DNA of 64,000 bases, taken from positions 62,001 through 126,000 of the forward strand of contig JAHJOO010000014.1 of assembly GCA_018820275.1 (NCBI GenBank), read 5' to 3'. The notes beneath the pieces are model-generated. The model did not search any database and was not told where the DNA came from. It saw only the letters and a list, made by a program, of their open reading frames with translations. The translations under genes and the position numbers were made by a program. Positions 39,279 to 48,615 of this stretch are shown in pieces (within the stretch, counting starts at the first letter, position 1; every line of letters starts with the position of its first letter). This DNA is from Alphaproteobacteria bacterium. Lineage in GTDB: Bacteria; Pseudomonadota; Alphaproteobacteria; Caulobacterales; Caulobacteraceae.

Positions 39279-40286
39279 ATGCTCGTCGTTCGACCCGCCG
39301 GCCCCGCCGACCTCGACTTCCTGCTGGAGCTGGCCATCCTGTCCGGGCCCGGCTTCACCAGCCTGCCCGAGGATCCGGACCAGCTGTCCGAGCGGCTGGA
39401 CCTGTGCCGCGACAGCTTCACCGGCGCGGTGCCGAAGGAGCAGGCCTGGTACACGGTGATGCTGGAGGAGACCGACACCGGCGACGTCGACGGCGTGGGC
39501 TCGGTCAAGGCGACGGTGGGGCTGAAGCGTCCGTTCTTCAGCTTCCGTGTGCAGAACACGACCCAGTCGTCGCCCAGCCTAAACGTGCGGCTGGAACACC
39601 AGACGCTGAAGCTGGTCAACGAATGCACGGGCTGGACCGAGGTCGGGTCGCTGTTCCTGAAGGCGGACCGGCGCAAGGGCGGCGCGGGGCGGCTGCTGAG
39701 CCAGTCGCGCTACATGCTGATCGGGGCCCAGCCGGATCTGTTCGCCGAGACGGTGCTGGCCGAGCTGCGCGGCGTGTTCACGCCCGACGGGGCCTGTCCC
39801 TTCTGGGATCATGTGGCGCACAAATTCTTCCCCATGGAGTTCGACGAGGCCGACCGGATGACCGGCTCGACCGACAAGCAATTCATCCTGGACCTGGCCC
39901 CGCGCGAACCGATCTACGTCGAGCTGCTGCCCGAGCCGGCGCGGGCGGTGATCGGCAAGGTCCATCCGCAGGGCGTGCCGGCCATGGCGCTGCTGGAATC
40001 CGAGGGATTCCGGCCCAACGGTCTCGTCGACATCTTCGACGCCGGGCCGACCGTCACCTGCCGCCGCGACGACATCCGCACGGTGCGCGACGCCCGCGCC
40101 CTGACGGCGCGGGTCGTGGATCAGGTCGACGCCGAACTGCCGGCCCTGATCTCTACCGCCAGCGTCGCCGCCTTCCGCGCCGTGCGGCAGAAGGCGGCGA
40201 TCGAGGGCGACCATGCCCATATCGACCGCGAAACCGCCGCTGCGCTGAAGGTGCGCGAGGGCGACATCCTCCGCGTGAAGAGCTGA
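39279..40286 (+). CDS. astA: Arginine N-succinyltransferase AstA
   Basis: The start is ATG 39279, just after the M20 stop; the longer ORF upstream is a shadow. The 335-residue enzyme transfers succinyl from succinyl-CoA to arginine, the first step of the AST pathway. Family motifs include VVRPAGPADLDFLLELA, GFTSLP, EVGSLFLKADRRKGGAGRLLS and the late FWDHVAHKFFPMEFDEAD. AstD and AstB follow on the same strand. Confidence 0.93.
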   Translation: MLVVRPAGPADLDFLLELAILSGPGFTSLPEDPDQLSERLDLCRDSFTGAVPKEQAWYTVMLEETDTGDVDGVGSVKATVGLKRPFFSFRVQNTTQSSPSLNVRLEHQTLKLVNECTGWTEVGSLFLKADRRKGGAGRLLSQSRYMLIGAQPDLFAETVLAELRGVFTPDGACPFWDHVAHKFFPMEFDEADRMTGSTDKQFILDLAPREPIYVELLPEPARAVIGKVHPQGVPAMALLESEGFRPNGLVDIFDAGPTVTCRRDDIRTVRDARALTARVVDQVDAELPALISTASVAAFRAVRQKAAIEGDHAHIDRETAAALKVREGDILRVKS

Positions 40287-40290
40287 ACCT

Positions 40291-41709
40291 ATGACCCGAC
40301 TGATCTCCACCGACCCCGCGACCGGCGACACCGTCTGGGAAGGCGACGCCGCCTCCGTGGGCGAGGTCGAGCGCGCGGCGGTCATGGCGCGACGCGCCTT
40401 TCCCGACTGGGCCGACCGGCCGCGGCAGGTCCGGATCGACGCTCTGAAGCGCTATCAGGCGGCGCTGAAGGCGCGCGCGCCGGAGATCGCCGAGGCCATC
40501 AGCCGCGAAACCGGCAAGGCTCTGTGGGAGACCACCGCCGAGCTGGGGGCCATGCAGGGCAAGGTCGATATCTCCATCCGCGCCTATGACGAGCGGACGG
40601 GCGAGCGGGAGACCACGACCGGCTTCGGCCGCGCCGTGCTGCGCCACCGGCCGCATGGAGTGGCGGCGGTACTGGGGCCGTTCAACTTCCCGGGCCACCT
40701 GCCCAACGGCCACATCGTGCCGGCCCTGCTGGCGGGCGACACGGTCGTGTTCAAGCCGTCCGAGGAAACGCCCCTGACCGGCCAGCTGATGCTGGAGTGC
40801 CTGCGCGAGGCGGACCTGCCCGAGGGCGTGGTCAACGTGGTGCAGGGCGGGCGCGAGGTGGGGCAGGCCCTGCTGAGCCAGGACATCGACGCCCTGATGT
40901 TCACCGGCTCGGGCGCAGCGGGCGCGCACTTCAAGCGCCAGTTCGCCGAGAACCCGCACGTCATCCTGGCGCTGGAGCTGGGCGGCAACAATCCGCTGGT
41001 GGTCTGGGACGCCGGGGACGCCGAGGCCGTGGCCGGCATCGTGGCCATGAGCGCCTTCGTCACCACCGGCCAGCGCTGCTCCTGCGCGCGCCGGCTGATC
41101 GTCGAGGCGGGACCGAAGGGCGACGCTGTGATCGACGCGGTGGCGGCCATCATGGACCGCCTGACCTATGCGCCCTGGAACAGTTCGCCCGAGCCGTTCG
41201 GCGGGCCGCTGATCTCCGCCCGGGCGGCTTCGCAGGCGCGCGAGGCCTTGCAGGCGCGGATCGACATGGGCGCGCGGGTGATCCGGGACACCGGACCGGT
41301 CGAGGGCCTGTCGGACGCCTTCGTGAAACCGGCGCTGATCGACGTGACCGACGTGGCCGTGCCGGACGAGGAGATTTTCGCCCCCTTCCTGTCGGTCCAG
41401 CGCGTGCCGACCTTCGACGAGGCGATCGCGGCGGCGAACCGGACCAAATACGGCCTGTCCGCCGGTCTGGTCAGCGACGATCCGGGCAAGTGGGACCGGT
41501 TCGTCAACCGCATCCGCGCCGGCGTGGTCAACTTCAACCGCCCGACCACGGGCGCGGCGGGCGACATGCCCTTCGGCGGCTTGGGCTCGAGCGGCAACCA
41601 CCGGCCCAGCGCGTACTACGCCGCCGACTACTGCGCCTATCCGGTCGCCAGCTTCGAGGCGGGCGAAGTGCGGAACATCGAGGGCGAGATGAAGGGGCTG
41701 CGGGCGTGA
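40291..41709 (+). CDS. astD: N-succinylglutamate 5-semialdehyde dehydrogenase AstD
   Basis: A 472-residue aldehyde dehydrogenase starting four bases after astA. NAD-binding and catalytic motifs are complete: LGPFNFPGHLPNGHIVPALL, FTGSGAAGAHF, the Glu in LELGGNNPLVV and the catalytic Cys in TTGQRCSCARRL. It oxidises succinylglutamic semialdehyde to succinylglutamate, step 4 of the pathway. Overlaps astB by GTGA. Confidence 0.93.
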   Translation: MTRLISTDPATGDTVWEGDAASVGEVERAAVMARRAFPDWADRPRQVRIDALKRYQAALKARAPEIAEAISRETGKALWETTAELGAMQGKVDISIRAYDERTGERETTTGFGRAVLRHRPHGVAAVLGPFNFPGHLPNGHIVPALLAGDTVVFKPSEETPLTGQLMLECLREADLPEGVVNVVQGGREVGQALLSQDIDALMFTGSGAAGAHFKRQFAENPHVILALELGGNNPLVVWDAGDAEAVAGIVAMSAFVTTGQRCSCARRLIVEAGPKGDAVIDAVAAIMDRLTYAPWNSSPEPFGGPLISARAASQAREALQARIDMGARVIRDTGPVEGLSDAFVKPALIDVTDVAVPDEEIFAPFLSVQRVPTFDEAIAAANRTKYGLSAGLVSDDPGKWDRFVNRIRAGVVNFNRPTTGAAGDMPFGGLGSSGNHRPSAYYAADYCAYPVASFEAGEVRNIEGEMKGLRA

Positions 41710-43046
41710 TCACCCCCGCCGTCGAAGCCAATGCCGACGGGCTGATCGGGCCGACGCACTCCTATGCGGGGCTGTCGCCGGGCAATCTGGCGTCGGACAA
41801 GAACCGGGGCCTGGCGTCCAATCCCAAGGCGGCCGTGCTGCAGGGGCTGGAGAAGATGCGGCTGCTGGCCGATCTGGGCCTGCCGCAGTTCGTGCTGCCG
41901 CCGCAGGAACGGCCGGACATCCCGTTCCTCAGGTCGCTCGGTTTCGTCGGATCGGACGCGCGCGTGTTGGAGGACGCGTGGCGCGACGCGCCGGCCTTCG
42001 CCGCCGCCGCCTGCTCGGCTTCGGCCATGTGGGCCGCCAACGCCGCGACGGTGACGCCCAGCGCCGACAGCGCCGACGGCCGGGTGCATTTCACGCCGGC
42101 CAATCTGGTGACCAACCTGCACCGGTCGCTGGAGCATCGGCAGACGACCCGGGCGCTGGACGCCCTGTTTCCCGATCCGGACCGGTTCGCCGTCCACGAC
42201 GCCCTGCCCCCCGTCGCCCATCTGGCCGACGAGGGCGCCGCCAACCACGTGCGCCTGTGCGCCGGGCACGGGGCGCGGGGCGTCAACCTGATGGTCTGGG
42301 GCCGGGAGGCGTGGGAGGGCTGGCAGGGCCGGTTCCCGGCCCGCCAGACGCGCGAGGCGTCGGACGCCATCGTGAGGCGGCATGGAGCCACCGGCGCGGT
42401 GCTGGCGCGCCAGTCGCGCACGGCCATCGAAGGCGGGACCTTCCACAACGACGTGGTCTGCGTCGGCGCGCTGAACGTGCTGTTCCACCACGAGCTGGCG
42501 TTCGAGGACACGGCGGCGACGCACGAGGCGATCCGCCGCGCCGCCGACGGCCGGTTCGAGCCGGTGTTCGTCGAGGTCTCCAACGCCGACCTGCCGCTGG
42601 GCGACGCCATCGCCAGCTATCTGTTCAACTCCATGCTGATCCAGGTTCCGGGGCAGGACCGGCTGACCCTGATCTGCCCGACGGAGACGCAGGAGAACCC
42701 GGCCAGCCGGGCGGTTACCGAGCGGCTGGTCGCCTCGAACGGGCCGATCGGCGAGGTGCGCTTCGTCGACGTGCGCCAGTCCATGCGCAATGGCGGCGGC
42801 CCCGCCTGCCTGCGCCTTCGCGTGGTGCTGACGGACGCGGAGCTGGCGGCGACCAACCCGGCGATGCGGCTGACGCCTGAGCTGCACGCGCGGCTGAACG
42901 CCTGGGCCGAGCGCCACTATCCCGACGACCTGATCGCCCGCGATCTGGCCGATCCCGCCCTGCTGACCGAGAGCCGTGCGGCGCTGGATGAGCTGACGGG
43001 GATTCTGCGGCTGGGGTCGGGCTTCTATCCGTTCCAGCGCGGCTGA
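41706..43046 (+). CDS. astB: N-succinylarginine dihydrolase AstB
   Basis: The GTG start overlaps the astD stop. The 446-residue product removes two ammonia and CO2 from succinylarginine to give succinylornithine. N-terminal GLIGPTHSYAGLSPGN and the catalytic Glu (LADEGAANHVR), His (FHNDVV) and Cys (NGGGPACLRLRV) of the amidinotransferase fold are visible. AstC is not in the window and may be supplied by an ArgD-like aminotransferase. Confidence 0.94.
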   Translation: MITPAVEANADGLIGPTHSYAGLSPGNLASDKNRGLASNPKAAVLQGLEKMRLLADLGLPQFVLPPQERPDIPFLRSLGFVGSDARVLEDAWRDAPAFAAAACSASAMWAANAATVTPSADSADGRVHFTPANLVTNLHRSLEHRQTTRALDALFPDPDRFAVHDALPPVAHLADEGAANHVRLCAGHGARGVNLMVWGREAWEGWQGRFPARQTREASDAIVRRHGATGAVLARQSRTAIEGGTFHNDVVCVGALNVLFHHELAFEDTAATHEAIRRAADGRFEPVFVEVSNADLPLGDAIASYLFNSMLIQVPGQDRLTLICPTETQENPASRAVTERLVASNGPIGEVRFVDVRQSMRNGGGPACLRLRVVLTDAELAATNPAMRLTPELHARLNAWAERHYPDDLIARDLADPALLTESRAALDELTGILRLGSGFYPFQRG

Positions 43047-43108
43047 CCCTCTGGACATCCGAGGAGGTCCGGCGTCATCCTTGTCCGTGGAGATCGGGGG
43101 ATCACGAC

Positions 43109-43843
43109 ATGACGTTTCACCGGAGGCTGGCGACGGCCGTTCTGCTGGCGACCGCGCTGCTGGGCATGGGCGCCTGCGCCACCGGGCCGTCGCTGACGCC
43201 GGCCCAGATGCAGGCCGTGCGCGACGGCGAGCAGTCGGCCATCATCATGTCCTATCGCGAGTATGCGGGCATGTACGGGGCCTACGTCCGCTTCGTGAAC
43301 CTGGGCACCGGGGCCGTTCATCAGGTCGAGATGCACGGCGGCGCCAACATCGTGAATGCCGGCCCCGACATGGTGGCGGTGCCGCCAGGCAGATACCGCA
43401 TCCAGAGCGGCACGCTGTACACCGTGGACGCCACCGGGACGATGCCGCTCTTGGGCCAGTGGTTCGAGCCCTTCGACGTGGCCGCAGGAGAGGTCGTCGA
43501 CGTCGGCACGCTGCACATCGACGACGTGAACGTGAAGGCCTTGCCCGGCATGGGCGAGCAGGTGATTAACGCCCTGATCACCTTCAACCCGAACCGCACC
43601 GACCGCTATCTGATCTACAGCGTGGACTATGCCGACGCCCCCCGTGTGGAGCAGATGCTGGCCAGCAAGTACCCCGATCTGGGCGTCGTGCCGGTGCGAC
43701 GGCCGCTGGTGGGCCGGATCGACCGGGCGGCTTTCGAGCGGGTGATCGTCGAGGCCTATGCGCTGAACCCGGACGGGAGTCCGCCGACGGTCGAGGAGGC
43801 GCAGCGCCGGGTCGGCGTCGCGCTGGAACGTCTGGTTCGCTGA
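43109..43843 (+). CDS. Predicted lipoprotein of unknown function
   Basis: A 244-residue protein with a lipoprotein signal (lipobox GMGAC, Cys about 24). The body is beta-rich (YGAYVRFVNLGTGAVHQV, VPPGRYRIQSGTL) and looks like an envelope lipoprotein with a PEGA/carboxypeptidase-like Ig fold. No enzyme motif is seen. It lies 62 bases after astB and is convergent with the phenylalanine hydroxylase gene, their stops abutting. Confidence 0.65.
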   Translation: MTFHRRLATAVLLATALLGMGACATGPSLTPAQMQAVRDGEQSAIIMSYREYAGMYGAYVRFVNLGTGAVHQVEMHGGANIVNAGPDMVAVPPGRYRIQSGTLYTVDATGTMPLLGQWFEPFDVAAGEVVDVGTLHIDDVNVKALPGMGEQVINALITFNPNRTDRYLIYSVDYADAPRVEQMLASKYPDLGVVPVRRPLVGRIDRAAFERVIVEAYALNPDGSPPTVEEAQRRVGVALERLVR

Positions 43844-44719
43844 TCAGGCCGCGAAGCGTCCGCCCTTGGCGGCGTAGGCCTGGGTGCCGTGGGTGAAGAC
43901 CTCGTCGGTGGGCAGGACGGCGTCGATCGGGATGGTCTCGGCGTCCTTCAGCCGGGCGTACACCGGTCCGAAGTCCTGCAGCGTCTCGCGCTTCAGCCGC
44001 TCGATGGAATCGATCACGAAGTAGACCTGCTGGAAGTCGTCGATGCGGTACAGCGTGCGCATCACCCGCTCCAGATCGAAGCCGATCCGGTTCGGCGACG
44101 GGTCCTCGACGGCGAAGACGCTCTCGGTCGCCGATGAGACGATGCCGGCGCCATAGATGCGCAGCCCGCCCGCGTCCTCCATCAGGCCGAACTCGACGGT
44201 GTACCAGTAGAGCCGTGCCAGGTTGGGCAGCAGGCCCAGCGAGGCCGCGCGCTGACCGCCCTTGCCGTAGGCCTCCATGTAGGCGGCGAAGTCAGGGTCC
44301 GTCAGCATCGGCACGTGGCCGAACACGTCGTGGAAGATGTCCGGCTCCTGCAGATAGTCCAGCTGATCGGGCTTGCGGATGAACTGGCCCGAGGGGAAGC
44401 GGCGGTTGGCCAGATGGTCGAAAAAGACCTCGTCCGGCACCAGGCCGGGGACGCACACGACGGTCCACCCGGTGAGGGCCTGCAGCTTGGGATTCATCAC
44501 CTCGAAATCGGGGATGCCGCCGGTGTTCAGGTCCAGCGCGTCCAGCCCCTTCAGGAAGACGTCCGCGGCGCGTCCGGGCAGAATCTTCATCTGCCGGGCG
44601 TAGAGGGTGTTCCACGTCTCGTGCTCGACCAGGGTGTAGGCGCCCCAGTTCTGCGGGATGGTCCAGTCCTCGGCGGCCCCTTCCGGGGGCCTGTCGAAGA
44701 CGTGTTCGAAGTCGGACAT
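43844..44719 (-). CDS. phhA: Phenylalanine 4-monooxygenase
   Basis: The 291-residue bacterial phenylalanine hydroxylase converts Phe to Tyr with tetrahydropterin and O2. The iron facial triad is His130 and His135 in FHDVFGHVP and Glu176 in WYTVEFGLM; the pterin-binding stretch RKPDQLDYLQEPD precedes it. It lacks the N-terminal ACT regulatory domain of animal enzymes, as bacterial forms do. Confidence 0.94.
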   Translation of the reverse strand: MSDFEHVFDRPPEGAAEDWTIPQNWGAYTLVEHETWNTLYARQMKILPGRAADVFLKGLDALDLNTGGIPDFEVMNPKLQALTGWTVVCVPGLVPDEVFFDHLANRRFPSGQFIRKPDQLDYLQEPDIFHDVFGHVPMLTDPDFAAYMEAYGKGGQRAASLGLLPNLARLYWYTVEFGLMEDAGGLRIYGAGIVSSATESVFAVEDPSPNRIGFDLERVMRTLYRIDDFQQVYFVIDSIERLKRETLQDFGPVYARLKDAETIPIDAVLPTDEVFTHGTQAYAAKGGRFAA

Positions 44720-44796
44720 GGGACGCTCTCCTGCCGGTCCGCGCTCTGCGGCGCGCTCGCGGCGAACCTAGGCGCAGGCGCGCGCGGACGCCAGCG

Positions 44797-45102
44797 TCAC
44801 TGGAGCCGATGGGCGGCCGGGGTCATGCGGCCGGAGGCGTCCTTGCGCAGCCAGCCGGCCGGAAGGTCGAGGGCATCGACGCCGGCCGGAGCCAGCACGT
44901 CTTCCGCCGCATAGGCGACGAATCCCCCCTCCTCGCCCGTGGCGAGGACGCGGTAGAAGGGCTGGGCCGCCTCGACGTCGCCGACGTCGGCGGGCACGCC
45001 GGCGTAGGCCGCGTCGACGTCGACGACGACGCCGGCGAAGGCGTGATCGCGGTGACGGACGGCCTGGCCGAGGCGAAAGCGGGCTGTGGGAACCTGGGTC
45101 AT
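44797..45102 (-). CDS. hspQ: HspQ/YccV-like heat shock protein
   Basis: The start at ATG 45102 gives a 101-residue protein beginning directly with the HspQ core (ARFRLGQAVRHRDHAFAGVVVDVD). The ORF track's longer start has no domain support. Further HspQ features are the conserved PFYRVLA and GGFVAYAAEDVLAP. HspQ (hemimethylated DNA-binding YccV family) is a small stress protein that helps degrade misfolded proteins and regulates DnaA/Lon. Divergent from the ppx gene. Confidence 0.85.
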   Translation of the reverse strand: MTQVPTARFRLGQAVRHRDHAFAGVVVDVDAAYAGVPADVGDVEAAQPFYRVLATGEEGGFVAYAAEDVLAPAGVDALDLPAGWLRKDASGRMTPAAHRLQ

Positions 45103-45246
45103 GCGCGGAAGATACGGCCGCGCGTCTGAGCCGGACCCGTGCGCGTCGTTCATCTTCCCGACAGGCTTGGCATTGCACGGGCGGCGCGCCGCGCTATCGT
45201 CGGGGAGACGGGGGTCGCTTTCGGACCGCCCAAAGAAAGTTCGGCC

Positions 45247-46359
45247 ATGCCGGAGATCGACGGCGCGCCCGTGCGGCGCGACGCCCGGTCCCCCCGCCGT
45301 GACGGCGACGGTCGCGAAGCGCCCCTGTACGGCGCGCTCGACCTGGGGACCAACAACTGCCGTCTGCTGATCGCGCGCCCGGCGCGCGACGGCTTCCGCG
45401 TGGTTGACAGCTTCAGCCGGATCGTCCGTCTGGGCGAAGGCGTGTCACGCAGCGGGCGGCTGGACGACGCCGCCATGGACCGGGCCTACGACGCGCTGGA
45501 CCAGTGCGCAGAGCGGCTGGCCCGCCGGGGCATCGACAGCGCGCGGATCAGCGCGGTGGCGACCCAGGCCTGCCGGCAGGCGGAGAACGGCGCCGCCTTC
45601 GTCGACCGGGTCCGCAGCGGCACAGGGCTGAAACTGAGGGTCATTGGTCCCGAGGAAGAGGCGGCGCTGTCGGTCGAGGGCTGCCGCAACCTGCTGGATC
45701 CGAGGCACGAGGCGGCGCTGGTCATCGACGTGGGCGGGGGCTCGACCGAACTGTCGTGGATGCGGGGCGACGGGCGCGGCTTCCAGACCGTGGCCTGGAT
45801 GAGCGCGCCGGTCGGCGTCGTGACCCTGGCGGAAGCGCACCCGGAACCGGAAGCCGGCCTGCCGGACTGGTTCGAAGCCATGGTGGCGACCATGACCGAG
45901 GCGCTGCGCCAGGCGGCCTGTCCCGACGACCTGACGGCCCTGTTCCTCGGCGGGAAGGGGCATCTGGTCGGCACCTCGGGTGCGATCACCAGCCTGGCGG
46001 GCGTCCATCTGGGGCTGAAGCGGTACCGCCGGGATCAGGTGGACGGCCTGTGGATGACGCGCGGCGACTGCGAGGCCGCGGCGAACAAGCTGCTGCATCT
46101 GGGACCGAGGGGCCGGGCCGCGGACAGCTGCATCGGACAGGAACGGGCCGACCTTGTCATGGCCGGGGCGGCGATCCTGGAAGCGGTCCAGCGCGGTTGG
46201 CCCAGCGACCGCGTCCGGGTGGCGGATCGCGGCCTGCGCGAGGGCCTTCTGCTGCAGCGGATTCGCGAGGATCGGCAGGCCGGCCGCCCGCGTCGCAGAC
46301 GCCGGCGGCGCGGCGGTCAGCCGGCCGGCGGCGGCGGAGGTGGCGGCGGCGAGACCTGA
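45247..46359 (+). CDS. Ppx/GppA family exopolyphosphatase/pppGpp phosphohydrolase
   Basis: ATG 45247 opens the family's actin-like fold: YGALDLGTNNCRLLIA phosphate loop 1, AVATQACRQAENG, GPEEEAALSVEG, DVGGGSTELSW phosphate loop 2 and GTSGAITSLAGV. The 370-residue product should remove terminal phosphate from polyphosphate or pppGpp. The C terminus is an Arg-rich patch followed by a glycine run (PRRRRRRRGG, then PAGGGGGGGG). These final 43 bases overlap the convergent cyclophilin gene, whose own end is a proline run. Confidence 0.85.
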   Translation: MPEIDGAPVRRDARSPRRDGDGREAPLYGALDLGTNNCRLLIARPARDGFRVVDSFSRIVRLGEGVSRSGRLDDAAMDRAYDALDQCAERLARRGIDSARISAVATQACRQAENGAAFVDRVRSGTGLKLRVIGPEEEAALSVEGCRNLLDPRHEAALVIDVGGGSTELSWMRGDGRGFQTVAWMSAPVGVVTLAEAHPEPEAGLPDWFEAMVATMTEALRQAACPDDLTALFLGGKGHLVGTSGAITSLAGVHLGLKRYRRDQVDGLWMTRGDCEAAANKLLHLGPRGRAADSCIGQERADLVMAGAAILEAVQRGWPSDRVRVADRGLREGLLLQRIREDRQAGRPRRRRRRRGGQPAGGGGGGGGET

Positions 46360-47228
46360 ACCGGCAGGCTGAGGTCGCAGATGGAGAAATCCGCGCCACG
46401 CTCGGCCCGCATGCGGGCGACCAGGCCCCCGAAGGCCGGCCCGTCGGCCCGCATCACGTGCACGACGGGACGCTCCGCCTCCGGCAGGTCGGCGACGACG
46501 CGGGCGCGGATCATGCGGTCGGGCTCGACGACCTGTCCGGAGGGATCGGTCCCGGCCTTCAGGGCGCGGACCACGTCCAGTCCTTCCAGCGTCATGCCCC
46601 AGATGGTGTAGCGCTTGTCCAGCGAGGGATAGGCCTGACGCATGATGAAGAACTGGCTGTTGGCCGTATCGGGGTCCTCGCCCCGGGCCATGCCGGCGAC
46701 GCCCGGGCAGTAGAGGCCCCAGGCGTGGACCCGGCCGTCGGCCGTTCCGGCCATGAGGGCGTCGGGCTGGGTCTGGACCGGCAGGCTGTTCATAAAGCCG
46801 AGCACCGCGCCGGTCGGCGCGGCCACGGGGGCGAAGGGAAGGTCGGGCCCCCGCCGGAAGGTGAACTCGCCCGCCAGGTCGGGATAGGCGCTCTGGCCGT
46901 CGCCGGTGCCCAGCGGGTCGCCGGTCTGGGCCATGAACCAGTCGATCACGCGGTGCCAGACCATGCCGTCGTAGACCCCCAGCCGCGACAGCAGGCGGAT
47001 GCGCTCGACGTGCAGGGGCGCGGCCTCGGGCGTGAGCTCCACCAGGATGCGGCCCCGGGTCGTGTCGATCAGGAGCAGGTTTTCAGGCGCGACACGGCGC
47101 CAGCCCGTCTCGTCCATCGCCATGGCGGGCGCGCCGGGCGTCGCCCCCAGCCGGGGGTCCTGCGCCTTCGCCGGCAAGGCGAGGACGGCGAGAGCCGCCG
47201 AAGCGGCCAGCGCGATCAGCGTCTTCAC
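46317..47228 (-). CDS. Secreted cyclophilin-type peptidyl-prolyl isomerase (second copy)
   Basis: A 303-residue protein with a signal peptide ending ALPAKAQ. The cyclophilin core has VWHRVIDWFMAQTGDP (the Arg/Phe active-site motif FHRVIxxFMxQxGD), ANSQFFIM and YTIWGMTLEGLDVV. A long insertion (FRRGPDLPFAPVAAPTGA) is shared with the upstream paralogue. It ends in VSPPPPPPPPAG, antisense to the glycine tail of the Ppx gene. Expected in the periplasm, helping proline-limited folding. Overlaps the first copy by four bases. Confidence 0.88.
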   Translation of the reverse strand: MKTLIALAASAALAVLALPAKAQDPRLGATPGAPAMAMDETGWRRVAPENLLLIDTTRGRILVELTPEAAPLHVERIRLLSRLGVYDGMVWHRVIDWFMAQTGDPLGTGDGQSAYPDLAGEFTFRRGPDLPFAPVAAPTGAVLGFMNSLPVQTQPDALMAGTADGRVHAWGLYCPGVAGMARGEDPDTANSQFFIMRQAYPSLDKRYTIWGMTLEGLDVVRALKAGTDPSGQVVEPDRMIRARVVADLPEAERPVVHVMRADGPAFGGLVARMRAERGADFSICDLSLPVQVSPPPPPPPPAG

Positions 47229-48064
47229 GGCGTCACCTCCACGGCGGGCATCAGATCGCAGACGTTGAAGGACGTCCCGCGCGCGGCGCGGGTGGTCTCC
47301 ACCGAGGCGAGGAAGGTCGGGCTGGAGGGATCCATGACCCGAACCGTCGGACGTTCGCCGACGGGCAAGGCCGCGGCGGTGCGGACGCGGCTCATGCGGT
47401 CCGGCTCGCCCTGCACGGCCCCGTCGCGGGCGTCGTCGCCGGCCTTGATGGCCCGGACGGCCTCCATGCCCTGAACCACCCGGCCGAACGGGGTGTAGGC
47501 GCCGTTCAGAACGTCGTTGCGGCCGGTCATCAGGTAGAACTGGCTGTTGGCGCTGTCGGGCGGACCCGAGCGGGCCATGCCGACGGTGGCGGGACAGAAC
47601 AGGCCCTGGGCCGGCGTCTTCTTGTCCACCGTGAACATCATCTGGGCGTCGGGCTGGCTGCTCACCGCCATGGCCCCCAGCAGCCCGACCAGCCCCGGGC
47701 CGGCGTTGGCGACCGGGACGAAGCCGTCCTCCGCGCCGCGGCGGAAGCTGAACTCGCCCTTCACGTCGGGCAGATCGCTGCCGCCCGCGCCGGTCCCGGT
47801 GGGATCGCCGGTCTGGGCCATGAAGCCGGGGATCACCCGGTGAAAGGGCACGCCGTCGTAGAAGCCGCGATCTGCGAGGGTCCGGATGCGCGCCACGTGA
47901 TTGGGCGCCATGCGGGGCTCCAGCTCCACGAGGATGCGGCCGTGGACGGTGTCGATGACCAGCAGGTTGGCCGGATCGACGGTCCGCCAGACGTCCTGGG
48001 CGGCGGCGGGACCGGCGACGAGGGCGAGGGCGACGGCGAGGCAGGCGGCGAACTTCATTCTCAT
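47225..48064 (-). CDS. Secreted cyclophilin-type peptidyl-prolyl isomerase (first copy)
   Basis: A 279-residue protein with a signal peptide ending VAGPAAAQ. Its active-site motif PFHRVIPGFMAQTGDPTG is nearer the consensus than the second copy's, and SANSQFYLM and YTPFGRVVQGMEAV complete the cyclophilin core. The start overlaps the coaD stop by ATGA, so coaD and the two isomerases form one transcript. The two copies are clearly tandem duplicates that have diverged. Confidence 0.9.
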   Translation of the reverse strand: MRMKFAACLAVALALVAGPAAAQDVWRTVDPANLLVIDTVHGRILVELEPRMAPNHVARIRTLADRGFYDGVPFHRVIPGFMAQTGDPTGTGAGGSDLPDVKGEFSFRRGAEDGFVPVANAGPGLVGLLGAMAVSSQPDAQMMFTVDKKTPAQGLFCPATVGMARSGPPDSANSQFYLMTGRNDVLNGAYTPFGRVVQGMEAVRAIKAGDDARDGAVQGEPDRMSRVRTAAALPVGERPTVRVMDPSSPTFLASVETTRAARGTSFNVCDLMPAVEVTP

Positions 48065-48543
48065 CCCTTCACCCGGGCCCGGACCGCGGCGGCGACGGCC
48101 GGGCTGACGAAACTGTCGATCGCGCCGTCCAGCCGGGCGATCTCCTTGACCAGCCGGCTGGCGATGGCCTGGTGCCGCGGATCGGCCATCAGGAAGACGG
48201 TCTCGATGTCGGCATTGAGGCGCTGATTCATGGCCGTCATCTGGAACTCGTATTCGAAGTCCGCCACGGCGCGCAGGCCGCGCACGATGATGCTGGCCCT
48301 GACCTCCTCGGCGAAATGCATCAGCAGGGTGTCGAAGGCCCGGACCTCGACCTTTTCGCCGAGGGCGGCGACCTCGGCCCGGACCATCTCGACGCGGCGG
48401 TCGGTGCTGAACAGCGGCCCCTTGTCGTCGTTGCGGGCCACGCCAATGACGAGGCGATCCACCAGCTTCACCGCCCGGCCGATGATGTCCATGTGGCCGT
48501 TGGTGATCGGATCGAAGGTGCCCGGATAGAGCCCGATGCGCAT
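48061..48543 (-). CDS. coaD: Phosphopantetheine adenylyltransferase CoaD
   Basis: The 160-residue product carries out the fourth step of coenzyme A synthesis. The nucleotidylyltransferase motif YPGTFDPITNGHMDII (TxGH) and the later SIIVRGLRAVADFEYEFQM, NADIETVFLM and the ISSRxVKE-like IASRLVKEIA are all present. First gene of the coaD-cyclophilin transcript. Confidence 0.97.
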   Translation of the reverse strand: MRIGLYPGTFDPITNGHMDIIGRAVKLVDRLVIGVARNDDKGPLFSTDRRVEMVRAEVAALGEKVEVRAFDTLLMHFAEEVRASIIVRGLRAVADFEYEFQMTAMNQRLNADIETVFLMADPRHQAIASRLVKEIARLDGAIDSFVSPAVAAAVRARVKG

Positions 48544-48615
48544 GCGGTTCCCCCTTGCCGCGTCGCCCGGGTCTAGCAGGCGTCGCGGGTCCCGGTCACG
48601 CCGGGAAGCGATTCC

